From NCBI RefSeq assembly GCF_001610895.1, contig NZ_CP011273.1:1550001-1614000 (forward strand): 64,000 bases of DNA, given 5' to 3'. Under the pieces are notes generated by a model. That model saw only the letters and a program-made list of their open reading frames with translations, made no database searches and had not been told where the DNA came from. This document shows, piece by piece, positions 1 through 7,762 of the stretch; the stretch's first letter is position 1; every line of letters begins with the position of its first letter. This stretch comes from Planctomyces sp. SH-PL62 (GTDB lineage Bacteria; Planctomycetota; Planctomycetia; Isosphaerales; Isosphaeraceae). The position numbers and the translations under genes are program-made.

Positions 1-421
1 CGCCCCCGCCGTATTGGGTTCGTTCGCGCCCCTCGCGCGATCCAATATCCACGTAAATCACCACGAGAAAATGTCTTACGGCCGATCCATTCGGGTTCGT
101 TCGGCGCTTTCGTCGACGCGGCGCGGATTGGGTTCGTTTGGCGCTTCCGCCGACGCGGCGCGGATTGGGTTCGTTCGGCGGATTTCTCATCGACGGGCTC
201 CTCGCTCTCGGCCGCAACCGGCCTTCATGGGGCGCGGGCGCAACGCGGCGGCCTATTCACAATGGGGCCGGATGATCGGATCGCGAGGGGACGCCCGCCG
301 AATTATCGCGCCTCGCCGACGAGGGAAATCGACGGCCCCTGGTCGCCGGGCGGATGACACGGACCGGGGATCGGGGATAATGCGGAAAACCCGCCACACC
401 CCGACAACCTTCGAGGTCGCC
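1..421. other. gene-free leader with short tandem repeats
   Basis: No convincing gene is seen here. An open frame runs in from the left into the SGNH hydrolase, but before about position 380 its translation is Arg/Ser/Gly-rich and made of the repeat described separately. The only other element is a GAGG-type ribosome-binding site just before the GTG at 422. Confidence 0.6.
89..181. repeat. 37-38 bp tandem repeat built on an ATTGGGTTCGTTCGG core
   Basis: Units begin at 89, 127 and 164, the last partial, with period 37-38. Each starts ATT(C)GGGTTCGTT(C/T)GGCG and ends in GACGCGGCGCGG. A further isolated core lies at 13-24. The repeat is non-coding by context. It may be a copy of a dispersed intergenic repeat family, which cannot be tested from one window. 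Confidence 0.6.
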
Positions 422-1159
422 GTGAGACGTCACCGTGGATTCCGGCTCGAACTTCTGTTCGCGACGTTGGTCGGCTGCGTCGCCTGGGGCGCCGGGGCGA
501 TGAGCGACGAGGGGCCGGGCGTCCGGGCGGAGGACGTCCGCAAGATCCTGTTCCTGGGGAACAGCATCACCCTGCACGGCCCCAAGGCCGACATCGGCTG
601 GGAGGGGAACTGGGGCATGGCCGCGACCGCGCCGGAGAAGGACTACGTTCATCTGGTGACGGCGGGGATCGCCCGACGAGCCGGGAAGCCGCCGGAGACT
701 CTGGTCCGCAATATCGCCGATTTCGAGCGCGATTATGCGAACTACGATGTCGAGGCGAAGATGAAGGAGCTGTTCGCCTTCGACGCCGACCTGGTGGTGC
801 TGTCCATCGGCGAGAACGTCCCGGCGCTCGATTCCGAGGAGGCCGGCGAGCGGTTCAAGGCGGGCGTGGCGAAGATCCTCGCGGGCGTGCGTTCCGCGAA
901 GCGTCCGATCGTCATCGTCCGGAGTTCCTTCTGGGCGGACGAGGCGAAGGACCGCCGGCTTCGCGAGGCGAGCGACGAGGCCGGCGCGATCTACGTCGAC
1001 GCCGGCCCGCTCGGCCGCGAGGAGGCCAACGCGGCGCGGTCGGAGCGGTCGTATCAGCACGCCGGAGTCGGAGCCCATCCCGGCGACCGCGGCATGCAGG
1101 CGCTGGCCGACGCCATCCTCCGGGCCGTCCCGTCCCGAGAGGCCGACCCGGCCCGTTGA
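422..1159 (+). CDS. secreted SGNH/GDSL-type hydrolase-like protein
   Basis: This is a predicted exported esterase-like protein of about 245 residues. A basic start followed by a hydrophobic stretch (LLFATLVGCVAWGAGA) looks like a signal peptide. It is followed by block I of the SGNH fold (ILFLGNSITLHG: catalytic Ser in GNSIT), a middle block with LVVLSIGEN (Asn), and a C-terminal block ending in GAHPGDRGMQALAD, where the Asp-x-x-His-like pair is expected (HPGD). I chose GTG 422 because GAGG lies just upstream. ATG 380 is in frame and would add 14 residues. The substrate is unknown; relatives act on esters or carbohydrate acetyl groups. It stands alone, with more than 700 bases of gene-free DNA downstream. 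Confidence 0.75.
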   Translation: MRRHRGFRLELLFATLVGCVAWGAGAMSDEGPGVRAEDVRKILFLGNSITLHGPKADIGWEGNWGMAATAPEKDYVHLVTAGIARRAGKPPETLVRNIADFERDYANYDVEAKMKELFAFDADLVVLSIGENVPALDSEEAGERFKAGVAKILAGVRSAKRPIVIVRSSFWADEAKDRRLREASDEAGAIYVDAGPLGREEANAARSERSYQHAGVGAHPGDRGMQALADAILRAVPSREADPAR

Positions 1160-1347
1160 GAGGCGGTCCCCTCAGGTCGAACGCCGCGTCCCTCGACCCC
1201 TCCCGCTCCACGCGGGGAACGCGGGTCCCGCAGGAGCCTGCTGAGGGGATCCATCGCGGCGGATCGCTGCGGATCGCACCGAAGCCCCTCGTGCCCGCCC
1301 CCCCTTCCTCCCTCGCGGCACGCCGACTCCTCCCGCGAGGATGCTCT

Positions 1348-1450
1348 GTCGAAAACACTTCGGAACGGCCTCGGACGGCCGATTTCTCGAAGTGAGGCGG
1401 CCCCCTCGTGGCCCGGCAGGGCAAGCCGAGCGAGGCCGGGTGTTTTCGAC
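1348..1450. repeat. inverted repeat, 11-bp perfect arms
   Basis: GTCGAAAACAC at 1348-1358 is mirrored by GTGTTTTCGAC at 1440-1450. The inner flanks also show weak complementarity (CGGCCTCG-type segments), so a longer imperfect cruciform or RNA hairpin with an internal domain of about 80 bases is possible. Function is unknown. Confidence 0.5.
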
Positions 1451-1781
1451 GAAGCCCCGCGAGCATAGGGACGGGATGCCGCCGCCGCCGAAGAACCGGC
1501 GGCCTACTCGATCGCCCGACGCGCCGAAGGGATTCCGAGCCCACGAGGCCATCCGATCGGGATGCGACGGGATTCGGCGTGCGACGCGGGAGGCTCCTCC
1601 CGAGGGGCCGACAGGGGCCGGTTTGCTCGCGAAGTCCTGGCGTGGCGGCGGTGGATCGCGGATCGGACCGCGCCGAAGGATCGATCGGCATCGCCGCCGG
1701 ATCGGCTGCGAATCCTCGGGGGAGGGTCGATGGCCAGGTGGAGACGACGATCGGGCCGCGCACGTCGCCGCACGGGGAAGT

Positions 1782-1830
1782 TGCTTTTGGATCACCAAAG
1801 ATTTAACATTAAACAAAGCGTCTTGGATGC
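1782..1830 (+). promoter_or_regulatory. AT-rich probable promoter region of PEP-CTERM gene 1
   Basis: This block of about 50 bases is rich in A and T inside GC-rich DNA and lies 40-90 bases upstream of the start codon at 1872. It contains a small hairpin (CTTTTGG, ATCA, CCAAAG) and TTTAACATTAAAC. No -35/-10 pair is clear enough to name. Confidence 0.35.
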
Positions 1831-1871
1831 ACGCCACCGAAAGACACCAGACATTCACGAAAGGCGATAAG

Positions 1872-2609
1872 ATGAACACGAGTACGCGCCAGGCGGCCAC
1901 GGCGGCCGGCCTGGGCGGAGGGAGGCGGCGACTCTTCAGCCTGCGGCCCCTGGCGGCGGCCTGCGCCGTCGTGGCGCTCGCCTCCGCCGTCGAGGGCCGG
2001 GCGGGAGCCGTGGTGACCACCATCTCGCCGAGCTCCTTAGGGGTGTTGCGGACCTACTTCCTCCCCGACCCCCCCATTCGGGATCTCGATCTCAACCCCT
2101 ACTCGCTCGTCACGGGGTACGAACCGAGGGGCGCTATTGAAGTCAGCTCTGCCGTCAAGTTCGCCCTCCCGCCCGACGCCGGCCCCCATTCCCCCATCGC
2201 GTCGGCCGTCTTCTACCTGACCCTCGAGTCGGCTTTCCCCAGCTTCGGCGACGATCCCAGGTTCTCAGTGGGGGTCTCTCGCTCCGATGACGGGGTGGTG
2301 AGCCTGGACGACTCCTACGGCCAGTTCCTCGGCGATTCGGGGCGGGTCGAGCTCGGCTCCGGCACGAACCAGGTTTTCGCGTTCGACGCGACCGACTTCG
2401 TGCAATCCGCCGTTGTCGCGGGCACGCCGTTCGTGAGGCTGTCGATCCAGCGCAGTGGATTCGGCGGCGGAATCAACTTATGGAGCCAGGGCGACATGGC
2501 CCCGCGCCTGGTCATCAAGACGATCCCCGAGCCGTCGAGCGCGGTGCTGGCGGGGATCGGCCTGGCGGGGCTGCTCGCGGCGCGTCTCGCCGCCCGACGG
2601 CCCTCCTGA
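1872..2609 (+). CDS. PEP-CTERM sorting-domain protein, copy 1
   Basis: An exported protein of 245 residues. It has a basic N-terminus with paired arginines and a hydrophobic signal (LAAACAVVALASA), a beta-rich body without a recognised enzymatic motif, and a C-terminal PEP-CTERM tail: PEPSS, a hydrophobic Gly/Ala/Leu helix, then an Arg-rich end. The PEP-CTERM/exosortase system cuts such tails and delivers the protein to the surface or exopolysaccharide matrix. ATG 1872 is preceded by AAAGGCG and gives a clean signal peptide; longer in-frame starts (for example 1827) give non-signal sequence. It is a close paralogue of the next gene, with long stretches of near-identical DNA (near 2140 versus 3016). 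No exosortase gene is in the window. The specific role is unknown. Confidence 0.8.
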   Translation: MNTSTRQAATAAGLGGGRRRLFSLRPLAAACAVVALASAVEGRAGAVVTTISPSSLGVLRTYFLPDPPIRDLDLNPYSLVTGYEPRGAIEVSSAVKFALPPDAGPHSPIASAVFYLTLESAFPSFGDDPRFSVGVSRSDDGVVSLDDSYGQFLGDSGRVELGSGTNQVFAFDATDFVQSAVVAGTPFVRLSIQRSGFGGGINLWSQGDMAPRLVIKTIPEPSSAVLAGIGLAGLLAARLAARRPS

Positions 2610-2745
2610 CCCCCCCCCATCTTCGCCCGCCCATTCGCGGGGACTTCGCCATCGTTCACGACAGCGGCGCAGCCAGCGTCGAGGCGTGTGAATGGATTCG
2701 AGGATCATCGCCACGCGACTCGACGCATCCATCGGAGATGATGAG

Positions 2746-3492
2746 ATGAACACGAAGATGCAGTGCATGATCAGGACGGACGGCGCGATCGGAGGGAGGC
2801 GGCGACGCCTCGGGCTGCGGCCCCTGGCTGCGGCCTGCGCCGTCCTGGCGCTCGCCTCCGCCGTCGAGGGCCGGGCGGGAGCCGTGGTGACGACCATCGC
2901 GCCGTCGTCCTCAGGGGTGTTGCGGTACGGCCAGATCCCGGGCGGCCCCACTATTGTGGACCTTGACCTCGATCCCGACTCGCTCGTCATGGGGTCCGAT
3001 CCGAGGTCCTCTACTGAAGTCAGCTCTGCCGTCAAGTTCGCCCTCCCGCCCGACGCCGGCCCCCATTCCCCCATCACGTCCGCCGTCTTCTACCTGACCC
3101 TCGAGTCGGCTTACCCCAACTTCGGCGACGATCCCAGGTTCTCAGTGGGGGTCTCTCGCTCCGATGACGGGGTGGTGGGCCTGAACGACTTCTGGGGCGT
3201 CGACCTCTTCCTCGGCTCGTCGGGGTCGCTCCCGTTCGGCAGCGGCATGTACGAGGTTTACGCGTTCGACGCGACCGCCTACGTGCACTCCGCCGTCGTC
3301 GCGGGCACGCCGTTCGTGACCCTGTCGATCTGGCACAGTGGATTCGGCGGCGGAATCACGTTGTGGAACCGGGGCGACCGGGCCCCACGCCTGGTCATCA
3401 AGACGATCCCCGAGCCGTCGAGCGTGCTCCTGGCGGGAATCGGCCTGGCCGGGCTGTTCGCGGCGCGTCGAGTCGTCCGACGGCCGGTGTGA
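2746..3492 (+). CDS. PEP-CTERM sorting-domain protein, copy 2
   Basis: An exported 248-residue paralogue of the preceding gene with the same architecture: twin-Arg-rich start, hydrophobic signal, beta-rich body and C-terminal PEPSS plus hydrophobic helix plus RRVVRRPV end. GGAG at 2734-2737 supports ATG 2746; ATGs at 2738 and 2741 are out of frame. The two bodies differ mainly in the segments after the GVLR motif and near GVSRSDDGV, consistent with tandem duplication and then divergence. Predicted to be a cell-surface or matrix protein. No enzymatic residues were recognised. Confidence 0.8.
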   Translation: MNTKMQCMIRTDGAIGGRRRRLGLRPLAAACAVLALASAVEGRAGAVVTTIAPSSSGVLRYGQIPGGPTIVDLDLDPDSLVMGSDPRSSTEVSSAVKFALPPDAGPHSPITSAVFYLTLESAYPNFGDDPRFSVGVSRSDDGVVGLNDFWGVDLFLGSSGSLPFGSGMYEVYAFDATAYVHSAVVAGTPFVTLSIWHSGFGGGITLWNRGDRAPRLVIKTIPEPSSVLLAGIGLAGLFAARRVVRRPV

Positions 3493-3538
3493 AATCCCAG
3501 GCCGGCGCCCGCACGGCCGCCGGCCCCTCGCCATCCTC

Positions 3539-3566
3539 CTCGATCGCGGCGCGAGCCGCGATCGAG
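3539..3566. terminator. bidirectional hairpin between convergent genes
   Basis: A perfect 12-bp stem (CTCGATCGCGGC with GCCGCGATCGAG) closes a GCGA tetraloop of GNRA type. It sits between the stop of PEP-CTERM copy 2 and the stop of kdsB. No T tract follows, so it may act as an mRNA 3' end stabiliser as well as a terminator. Confidence 0.6.
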
Positions 3567-3569
3567 CGC

Positions 3570-4328
3570 TCAGGCCGGATGGGCGCGGCGATGCCGCTCG
3601 ACGAAGCGGCGATAGTCCTCGGGGGTGTCGATGCCGATGCTCGGCTCGTCGACGATCCCGAGCGCGATGGGGAGGCCGGCCTCGAGGACGCGGAGCTGTT
3701 CGAGCTTCTCGGCCGATTCCAGCGGCGACCGCGGGAGGTCGCCGACGCGCAGGAGGAAGTCGCGGCGGTAGGCGTAGAGGCCCAGGTGGAGGAACGCCGC
3801 GGGGGCGGCCGGGTCGGCGAAGTCCGGCGCGGCGTCGCGGTGGAAGGGGATCGGGCTGCGCGAGAAGTAGAGGGCGCGGCCGCGCTTCGAGGCCACGACC
3901 TTGACGCACGAGGGGTCGCGGTAGACGGCCTCGTCGCGGATCGGGGTGGCGAGGGTGGCCATCGGCGCCTCGGGGTCGTCCCGCAGGAGCGCGATCAGGC
4001 GATCAATTGAAGATCCGTCGATCTCAGGTTCGTCTCCCTGGACGTTGACGATGATCGCGGCGGTGGGGATCGCAGCGGCGACCTCGGCCACGCGGTCGGT
4101 GCCCGTCGCATGGTCGGCGCGGGTCATGGCGACTTCGCCGCCGAAGCCGCGGACGGCGTCGGCGATGCGTTCGTCGTCGGTGGCGACGATGACGCGTTGC
4201 AGCGATCGCGCGCGTTTCGCGGCCTCGACCACGTGCTGGATCAAGGGCTTTCCGGTGTCGGATAGAAGGGGTTTGCCGGGCAGTCGGGTCGAAGCGAACC
4301 GCGCCGGGATCACGGCCACATTTTCCAT
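3570..4328 (-). CDS. kdsB: 3-deoxy-manno-octulosonate cytidylyltransferase (CMP-Kdo synthetase)
   Basis: Transfers CMP from CTP to Kdo, the activation step for the Kdo sugars of lipopolysaccharide, in the cytoplasm. The 252-residue length fits the family. Visible motifs are the N-terminal nucleotide-binding loop [16 protein letters not shown] (residues about 5-20), [11 protein letters not shown], the [10 protein letters not shown] segment, [10 protein letters not shown] with the metal-binding Asp, [10 protein letters not shown], and a late [13 protein letters not shown]. The start at 4328 is preceded by AGGA and matches the family start; an upstream in-frame ATG adds 13 residues without homology. 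The gene stands alone, convergent with the PEP-CTERM pair, and indicates an LPS-bearing outer membrane. Confidence 0.95.
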   Translation of the reverse strand: MENVAVIPARFASTRLPGKPLLSDTGKPLIQHVVEAAKRARSLQRVIVATDDERIADAVRGFGGEVAMTRADHATGTDRVAEVAAAIPTAAIIVNVQGDEPEIDGSSIDRLIALLRDDPEAPMATLATPIRDEAVYRDPSCVKVVASKRGRALYFSRSPIPFHRDAAPDFADPAAPAAFLHLGLYAYRRDFLLRVGDLPRSPLESAEKLEQLRVLEAGLPIALGIVDEPSIGIDTPEDYRRFVERHRRAHPA

Positions 4329-4999
4329 TTTTCCTGCGGTCCTCGGTTCGCCCCGATTCCGATACAAGGCACACCGGGGGAGAACCCATCTCCTCCGGGG
4401 CCTTCCCGAGGCGACCTCAATCTAGTGCGTCCCATGAGGGGACGCAAGACGGATCGAGTCCGCGCGGGGAGGGTGGCGGAGGGTGGCGGTCGGCGCGGAA
4501 GCCGATCGGACCCCGAGCCGAGCCGGCGCTACTAGGATGTGCGTCGGCGGGGCGGCCCGGAATGGGCCGACCCGGAATGGTCGGGCGTATTGGACGCGCC
4601 GGGCCGCCGCGCAGGAGGACGAAGCCGAGTCGATGGTCCCGTGCCGAGGCCGAGGGTGTCCCCAGACCCCCGGACCGGCGCACGGATCACCGTCGACTCA
4701 CCGCGCCCGGGCTGAAGGGTCCGGGGCGAGGGGGGCGGTGCGTCGCGAGGTTTTCGGACCTCGCCGTCGGGCCGAGCCTCCGCCGCCCCCGCATCCTTCC
4801 TCGTGCCGAACAACCTTGTCACGCGCTCTGCGAGGCTGAGGCCGGGAACCCTCCCGGCCAGGGCCTCCCGGGCCCGAGGACTTCGCCGGATCCGTCCGGC
4901 GGGGCGATCGGAGCCCGCCATGGAAGGGGGGCGTTCACACTCCGGATCGCGGGGCGGCCTGAGCCAATGGCATGGCGGCCGTCTGGGGAGATTCGTTTC
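4329..4999. other. 671-base gene-free region between divergent genes
   Basis: Lies between the starts of kdsB (minus) and the subtilase gene (plus) and presumably holds both promoters. It shows a direct repeat of GACCCGGAATGG type near 4556-4580 and a short hairpin at 4841-4858 (GCCGGGA, ACCC, TCCCGGC). Open frames here are Arg/Pro-rich and I do not support any gene. Confidence 0.5.
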
Positions 5000-6823
5000 A
5001 TGGCATGGACCCTGACTGGCAACAACAGCCGAGATTCTCGACGCAGGCAACGACCGGCGATCGAGGAGCTCGACGTCCGCCGCCTGCTCTCGACGGGCCT
5101 CGGAGGGGCCCTCTCCAAGCAAGCCGCCGTCAGGCACGCCGAGGCGGCGCAGCGGGTCCGGCCCGCGGCGGCGCAGGTGCTGGCCCAGCCGCGAGCCAAG
5201 ATGAACGCGGCCGTCCAGCACCTGCAGATCGTCCGCGCGGCGGGTGCCGAAGGGGCCCCGCAACGGCTCGCGCTCCGCAAGGCGGCCGCCGCGGCCGAGG
5301 CGACGGCGACTCCCGCGGGCGGCGTCGCCGCCGGCGCCGCGACCGCCTTCGACCCGATCATCGGGTCGGCCCAGGTCCGCCAGGCGTACAACGTCGACGG
5401 CTCCGGGCTGACCGTGGCGGTGATCGACACCGGCGTCAATTACAACAGCGCGAGCCTCGGCGGCGGCTACGGCCCCAACGCCCGGGTGATCGCCGGCCAT
5501 GACTTCGGCGACGACGACGACGACCCGATCGCCTCCTCGTCCCAGCACGGCACGGCGGTCGCCGGCCTGATCGCGGGGGGCGACGCGGACCACCTGGGCG
5601 TCGCGCCCGGCGTCGACGTCGTGGCCCTCAAGGTCACCAACGCGAACAACACGGCCGACACCAGCGACATCGCCGACGCGCTCCAGTGGGTGGTCGACCA
5701 CCACTCCGAGTACCACATCAGCGTGGTCAACATCTCGCTCTCCAACGGCAAGAACTACGCCCGCAACTGGTTCGCCGCCGACGGCGGCGTGGGCCAGCGG
5801 ATGACCCAGCTCGTCAAGCAGCTCAAGGACCTGAACATCCCGGTCGTCGCGGCCACGGGGAACAGCTTCACGGGCCAGCAGGGCGAGGGATTCACCGCCG
5901 TCCTCGACGGCGTGATCAGCGTCACCGCCAGCGATTCCTCGGACAAGCTCCTCTCCAACGCCCAGCGGCTCGGCACGGAACTCGGCGGCTCCACCGCCAC
6001 CGACCTCGCCGCCCCCGGCGCGGGGATCGCCGCCCTGATCGACGGCTCCAGCTACTCGAACGTCGAGGGGACGAGCTTCGCCGCCCCCCTGGTCTCGGGT
6101 TCGATCGTCCTGCTCCAGTCGATCTACAAGGCGCGCACCGGTTCGCTCCCGACCGTCGCCCAGCTCCAGAGCTGGCTCGATCAGGGCGCGAAGACCATCC
6201 GCGACGACGTGACCGGCATCGACCTCGGGCGGCTCGACGTCCTCAAGTCGGCCTCGCTGATCCCCGGCGGCTCCGCCACGCCGACGCCCGCTCCCACCCC
6301 GAAGCCGACGCCCACACCGACGCCCACGCCCAAGCCGACTCCGATCCCGACGCCGACGCCCACTCCCAAGCCGACGCCGACGCCGACGCCGACCCCCAAG
6401 CCGACGCCCACGCCGACGCCGGTCCCGACGAAGCCCGTCGTCGTCCCTCCGGCCGAGCAGGTGCTGATCCCGCCGACGCCCCCGGTGGACTACACGCCGG
6501 TGATCCCGACGACGCCCACGCCGGCGCCGAGCACGCCGACTCCGACGCCGACGCCCCCGGCTCCCGCCCCGACGACGCCCGGCACCGGCGAGCCGCCGGG
6601 AGAGGAGTCTGTCGAACCGACGCCGACCTTTCTGGAGGTCCCGGTCTATCTCAACGGCAAGGCCGTCGAGCAGCTCACCCCGACCTCGGTGGATGAGGCT
6701 GCATCGACTACGAAGTTGGCCAAGGCTGACGTCGATCAACTCCTCCGAGCGATGAGCCGGTGGGCCAGCTCCTCCAGCGGCTCCCGTTCGGTCCGGGCGT
6801 GGAGCGTCGCCACGACCAGGTGA
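5000..6823 (+). CDS. subtilisin-like serine protease (S8 family) with Thr/Pro-rich tail
   Basis: A predicted exported protease of 607 residues. The N-terminus lacks an ordinary signal peptide but carries [11 protein letters not shown] at residues 21-31, resembling the LEPR-XLL motif found near the start of large planctomycete surface proteins. An Ala/Gln-rich propeptide-like region follows. The catalytic triad is clear: Asp143 in [10 protein letters not shown], His183 in [11 protein letters not shown] and Ser359 in [12 protein letters not shown]. Residues about 430-540 are a low-complexity TPTPKPTP spacer, probably wall- or matrix-spanning, then a short C-terminal segment ([16 protein letters not shown]). 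The start at 5000 follows GGGAG; an open frame extends upstream but is compositionally unlike protein. A strong terminator follows. The substrate is unknown. Confidence 0.9.
   Translation: MAWTLTGNNSRDSRRRQRPAIEELDVRRLLSTGLGGALSKQAAVRHAEAAQRVRPAAAQVLAQPRAKMNAAVQHLQIVRAAGAEGAPQRLALRKAAAAAEATATPAGGVAAGAATAFDPIIGSAQVRQAYNVDGSGLTVAVIDTGVNYNSASLGGGYGPNARVIAGHDFGDDDDDPIASSSQHGTAVAGLIAGGDADHLGVAPGVDVVALKVTNANNTADTSDIADALQWVVDHHSEYHISVVNISLSNGKNYARNWFAADGGVGQRMTQLVKQLKDLNIPVVAATGNSFTGQQGEGFTAVLDGVISVTASDSSDKLLSNAQRLGTELGGSTATDLAAPGAGIAALIDGSSYSNVEGTSFAAPLVSGSIVLLQSIYKARTGSLPTVAQLQSWLDQGAKTIRDDVTGIDLGRLDVLKSASLIPGGSATPTPAPTPKPTPTPTPTPKPTPIPTPTPTPKPTPTPTPTPKPTPTPTPVPTKPVVVPPAEQVLIPPTPPVDYTPVIPTTPTPAPSTPTPTPTPPAPAPTTPGTGEPPGEESVEPTPTFLEVPVYLNGKAVEQLTPTSVDEAASTTKLAKADVDQLLRAMSRWASSSSGSRSVRAWSVATTR
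6286..6430 (+). repeat. low-complexity Thr-Pro codon repeat inside the protease gene
   Basis: Tandem CCGACGCC(C/G)AC-type hexamers encode repeated TP/KP dipeptides. The array is imperfect and in frame, so it is liable to length change by slippage in multiples of six bases. Confidence 0.7.
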
Positions 6824-6894
6824 GGCCGAGCGGAGGAAGGCGGCCCGTCGATCGCACGGGCCGCCGATCCGCGTTACAATTCGGGACGAATCCC

Positions 6895-6936
6895 AGGCCC
6901 CGCGCCGGTCTTCGAGCGCGGGGCCTTCGTTTTTTT
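6895..6936 (+). terminator. rho-independent terminator after the protease gene
   Basis: An 11-bp perfect stem (AGGCCCCGCGC at 6895-6905 with GCGCGGGGCCT at 6916-6926) is followed by TCG and then seven T residues (6930-6936). It lies 70 bases after the protease stop and just before the ribosome-binding site of the next gene, so that gene probably starts its own transcript or relies on read-through. Confidence 0.85.
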
Positions 6937-6951
6937 CAGGAAGGAAGCGCC

Positions 6952-7686
6952 ATGAGTCGGAAGCCGGAGACCGCGGTCGTCACGGGTGCGGGGAGCGGGA
7001 TCGGGAGGGGAGTGGCCGCGGCCCTGGCGGGGATGGGGCTGCGCGTGGCCCTGGTGGGCCGAGATCGCGGCAAGCTTGAGGAGACCAAAGCCCTCCTGAA
7101 CGTCGCGGACGACCGCGCGCTGGTCGCCCCTTGCGACGTCACCGACCGCGAGGCGGTGGAGGCGACGGCCGCGTCGATCGAGGAGGCGTTCGGGCGGATC
7201 GACGTCCTGATCTGCAACGCCGGCACCAACGTGCGAAACCGGGGGCTCGACGTCCTGACGCCCGAGGACTGGGACCGGATGATCGCGACCAACCTGACCG
7301 GTCCGTTCCACGTCGTCCGCGCGATCCTTCCGGGCATGCGCGCGCGGAAGGACGGGCTCGTGGTCCAGATCTGCTCGCTGTCGGGCCTGCGGGCGAGCAC
7401 GCTGGGCGGGGCCGGCTACTCGGCCTCCAAGTTCGGCCAGGCGGCGCTGGGGCTCTGCCTGGGACGGGAGGCGCGCGAGGAGGGGATCCGATCCACGGTG
7501 ATCTATCCCGGCGAGGTCAACACGCCGATCCTCGACGCTCGGCCCGTTCCGGTCCCCGCCGATCGGAAGGCGGCGATCCTCCAGCCCGAGGACGTGGCGG
7601 CGGCGGTCAAGTTCCTGGTGGAGCTCAACCCCCGCGCCCGCGTTCCGGAGCTGGTCCTCACGCCGACGGTCGACGACTTCTGCTGA
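6952..7686 (+). CDS. short-chain dehydrogenase/reductase
   Basis: A classical SDR oxidoreductase of 244 residues, acting on an unknown alcohol/ketone pair with NAD(P). Motifs in order: Rossmann TGAGSGIGRG (residues about 11-20), CDVTD, the NAG motif in ICNAGTNV (about residues 86-92), catalytic Ser in QICSLSGLR, and the YSASK active site (Tyr-x-x-x-Lys) followed by the PGEVNTPI segment. AGGAAGGAAG at 6938-6947 fixes the start at 6952. It is convergent with the ABC transporter gene. Neighbours do not reveal a pathway. Confidence 0.9.
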   Translation: MSRKPETAVVTGAGSGIGRGVAAALAGMGLRVALVGRDRGKLEETKALLNVADDRALVAPCDVTDREAVEATAASIEEAFGRIDVLICNAGTNVRNRGLDVLTPEDWDRMIATNLTGPFHVVRAILPGMRARKDGLVVQICSLSGLRASTLGGAGYSASKFGQAALGLCLGREAREEGIRSTVIYPGEVNTPILDARPVPVPADRKAAILQPEDVAAAVKFLVELNPRARVPELVLTPTVDDFC

Positions 7687-7699
7687 TCCATACGGACCA

Positions 7700-7737
7700 G
7701 ACCCGCCCGGACCGCTTGAGACGGGCCGGGCGGGGTC
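7700..7737. terminator. possible hairpin between convergent genes
   Basis: GACCCGCCCGG at 7700-7710 pairs with CCGGGCGGGGTC at 7726-7737 with one bulged G. There is no T tract. It lies between the stops of the SDR gene and the ABC transporter gene. Confidence 0.4.
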
Positions 7738-7762
7738 GGGCCGGCAGGAGTCGGCCGGCGGG

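Larger units (their letters stand above)
1160..1871. other. 712-base gene-free region before the PEP-CTERM pair
   Basis: Open frames here are Arg/Pro/Gly-rich on both strands and show no family features. Visible elements are an 11-bp inverted repeat (1348-1358 with 1440-1450) and an AT-rich stretch at about 1782-1830 that contrasts with the GC-rich surroundings and probably carries the promoter of the next gene. Confidence 0.55.
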
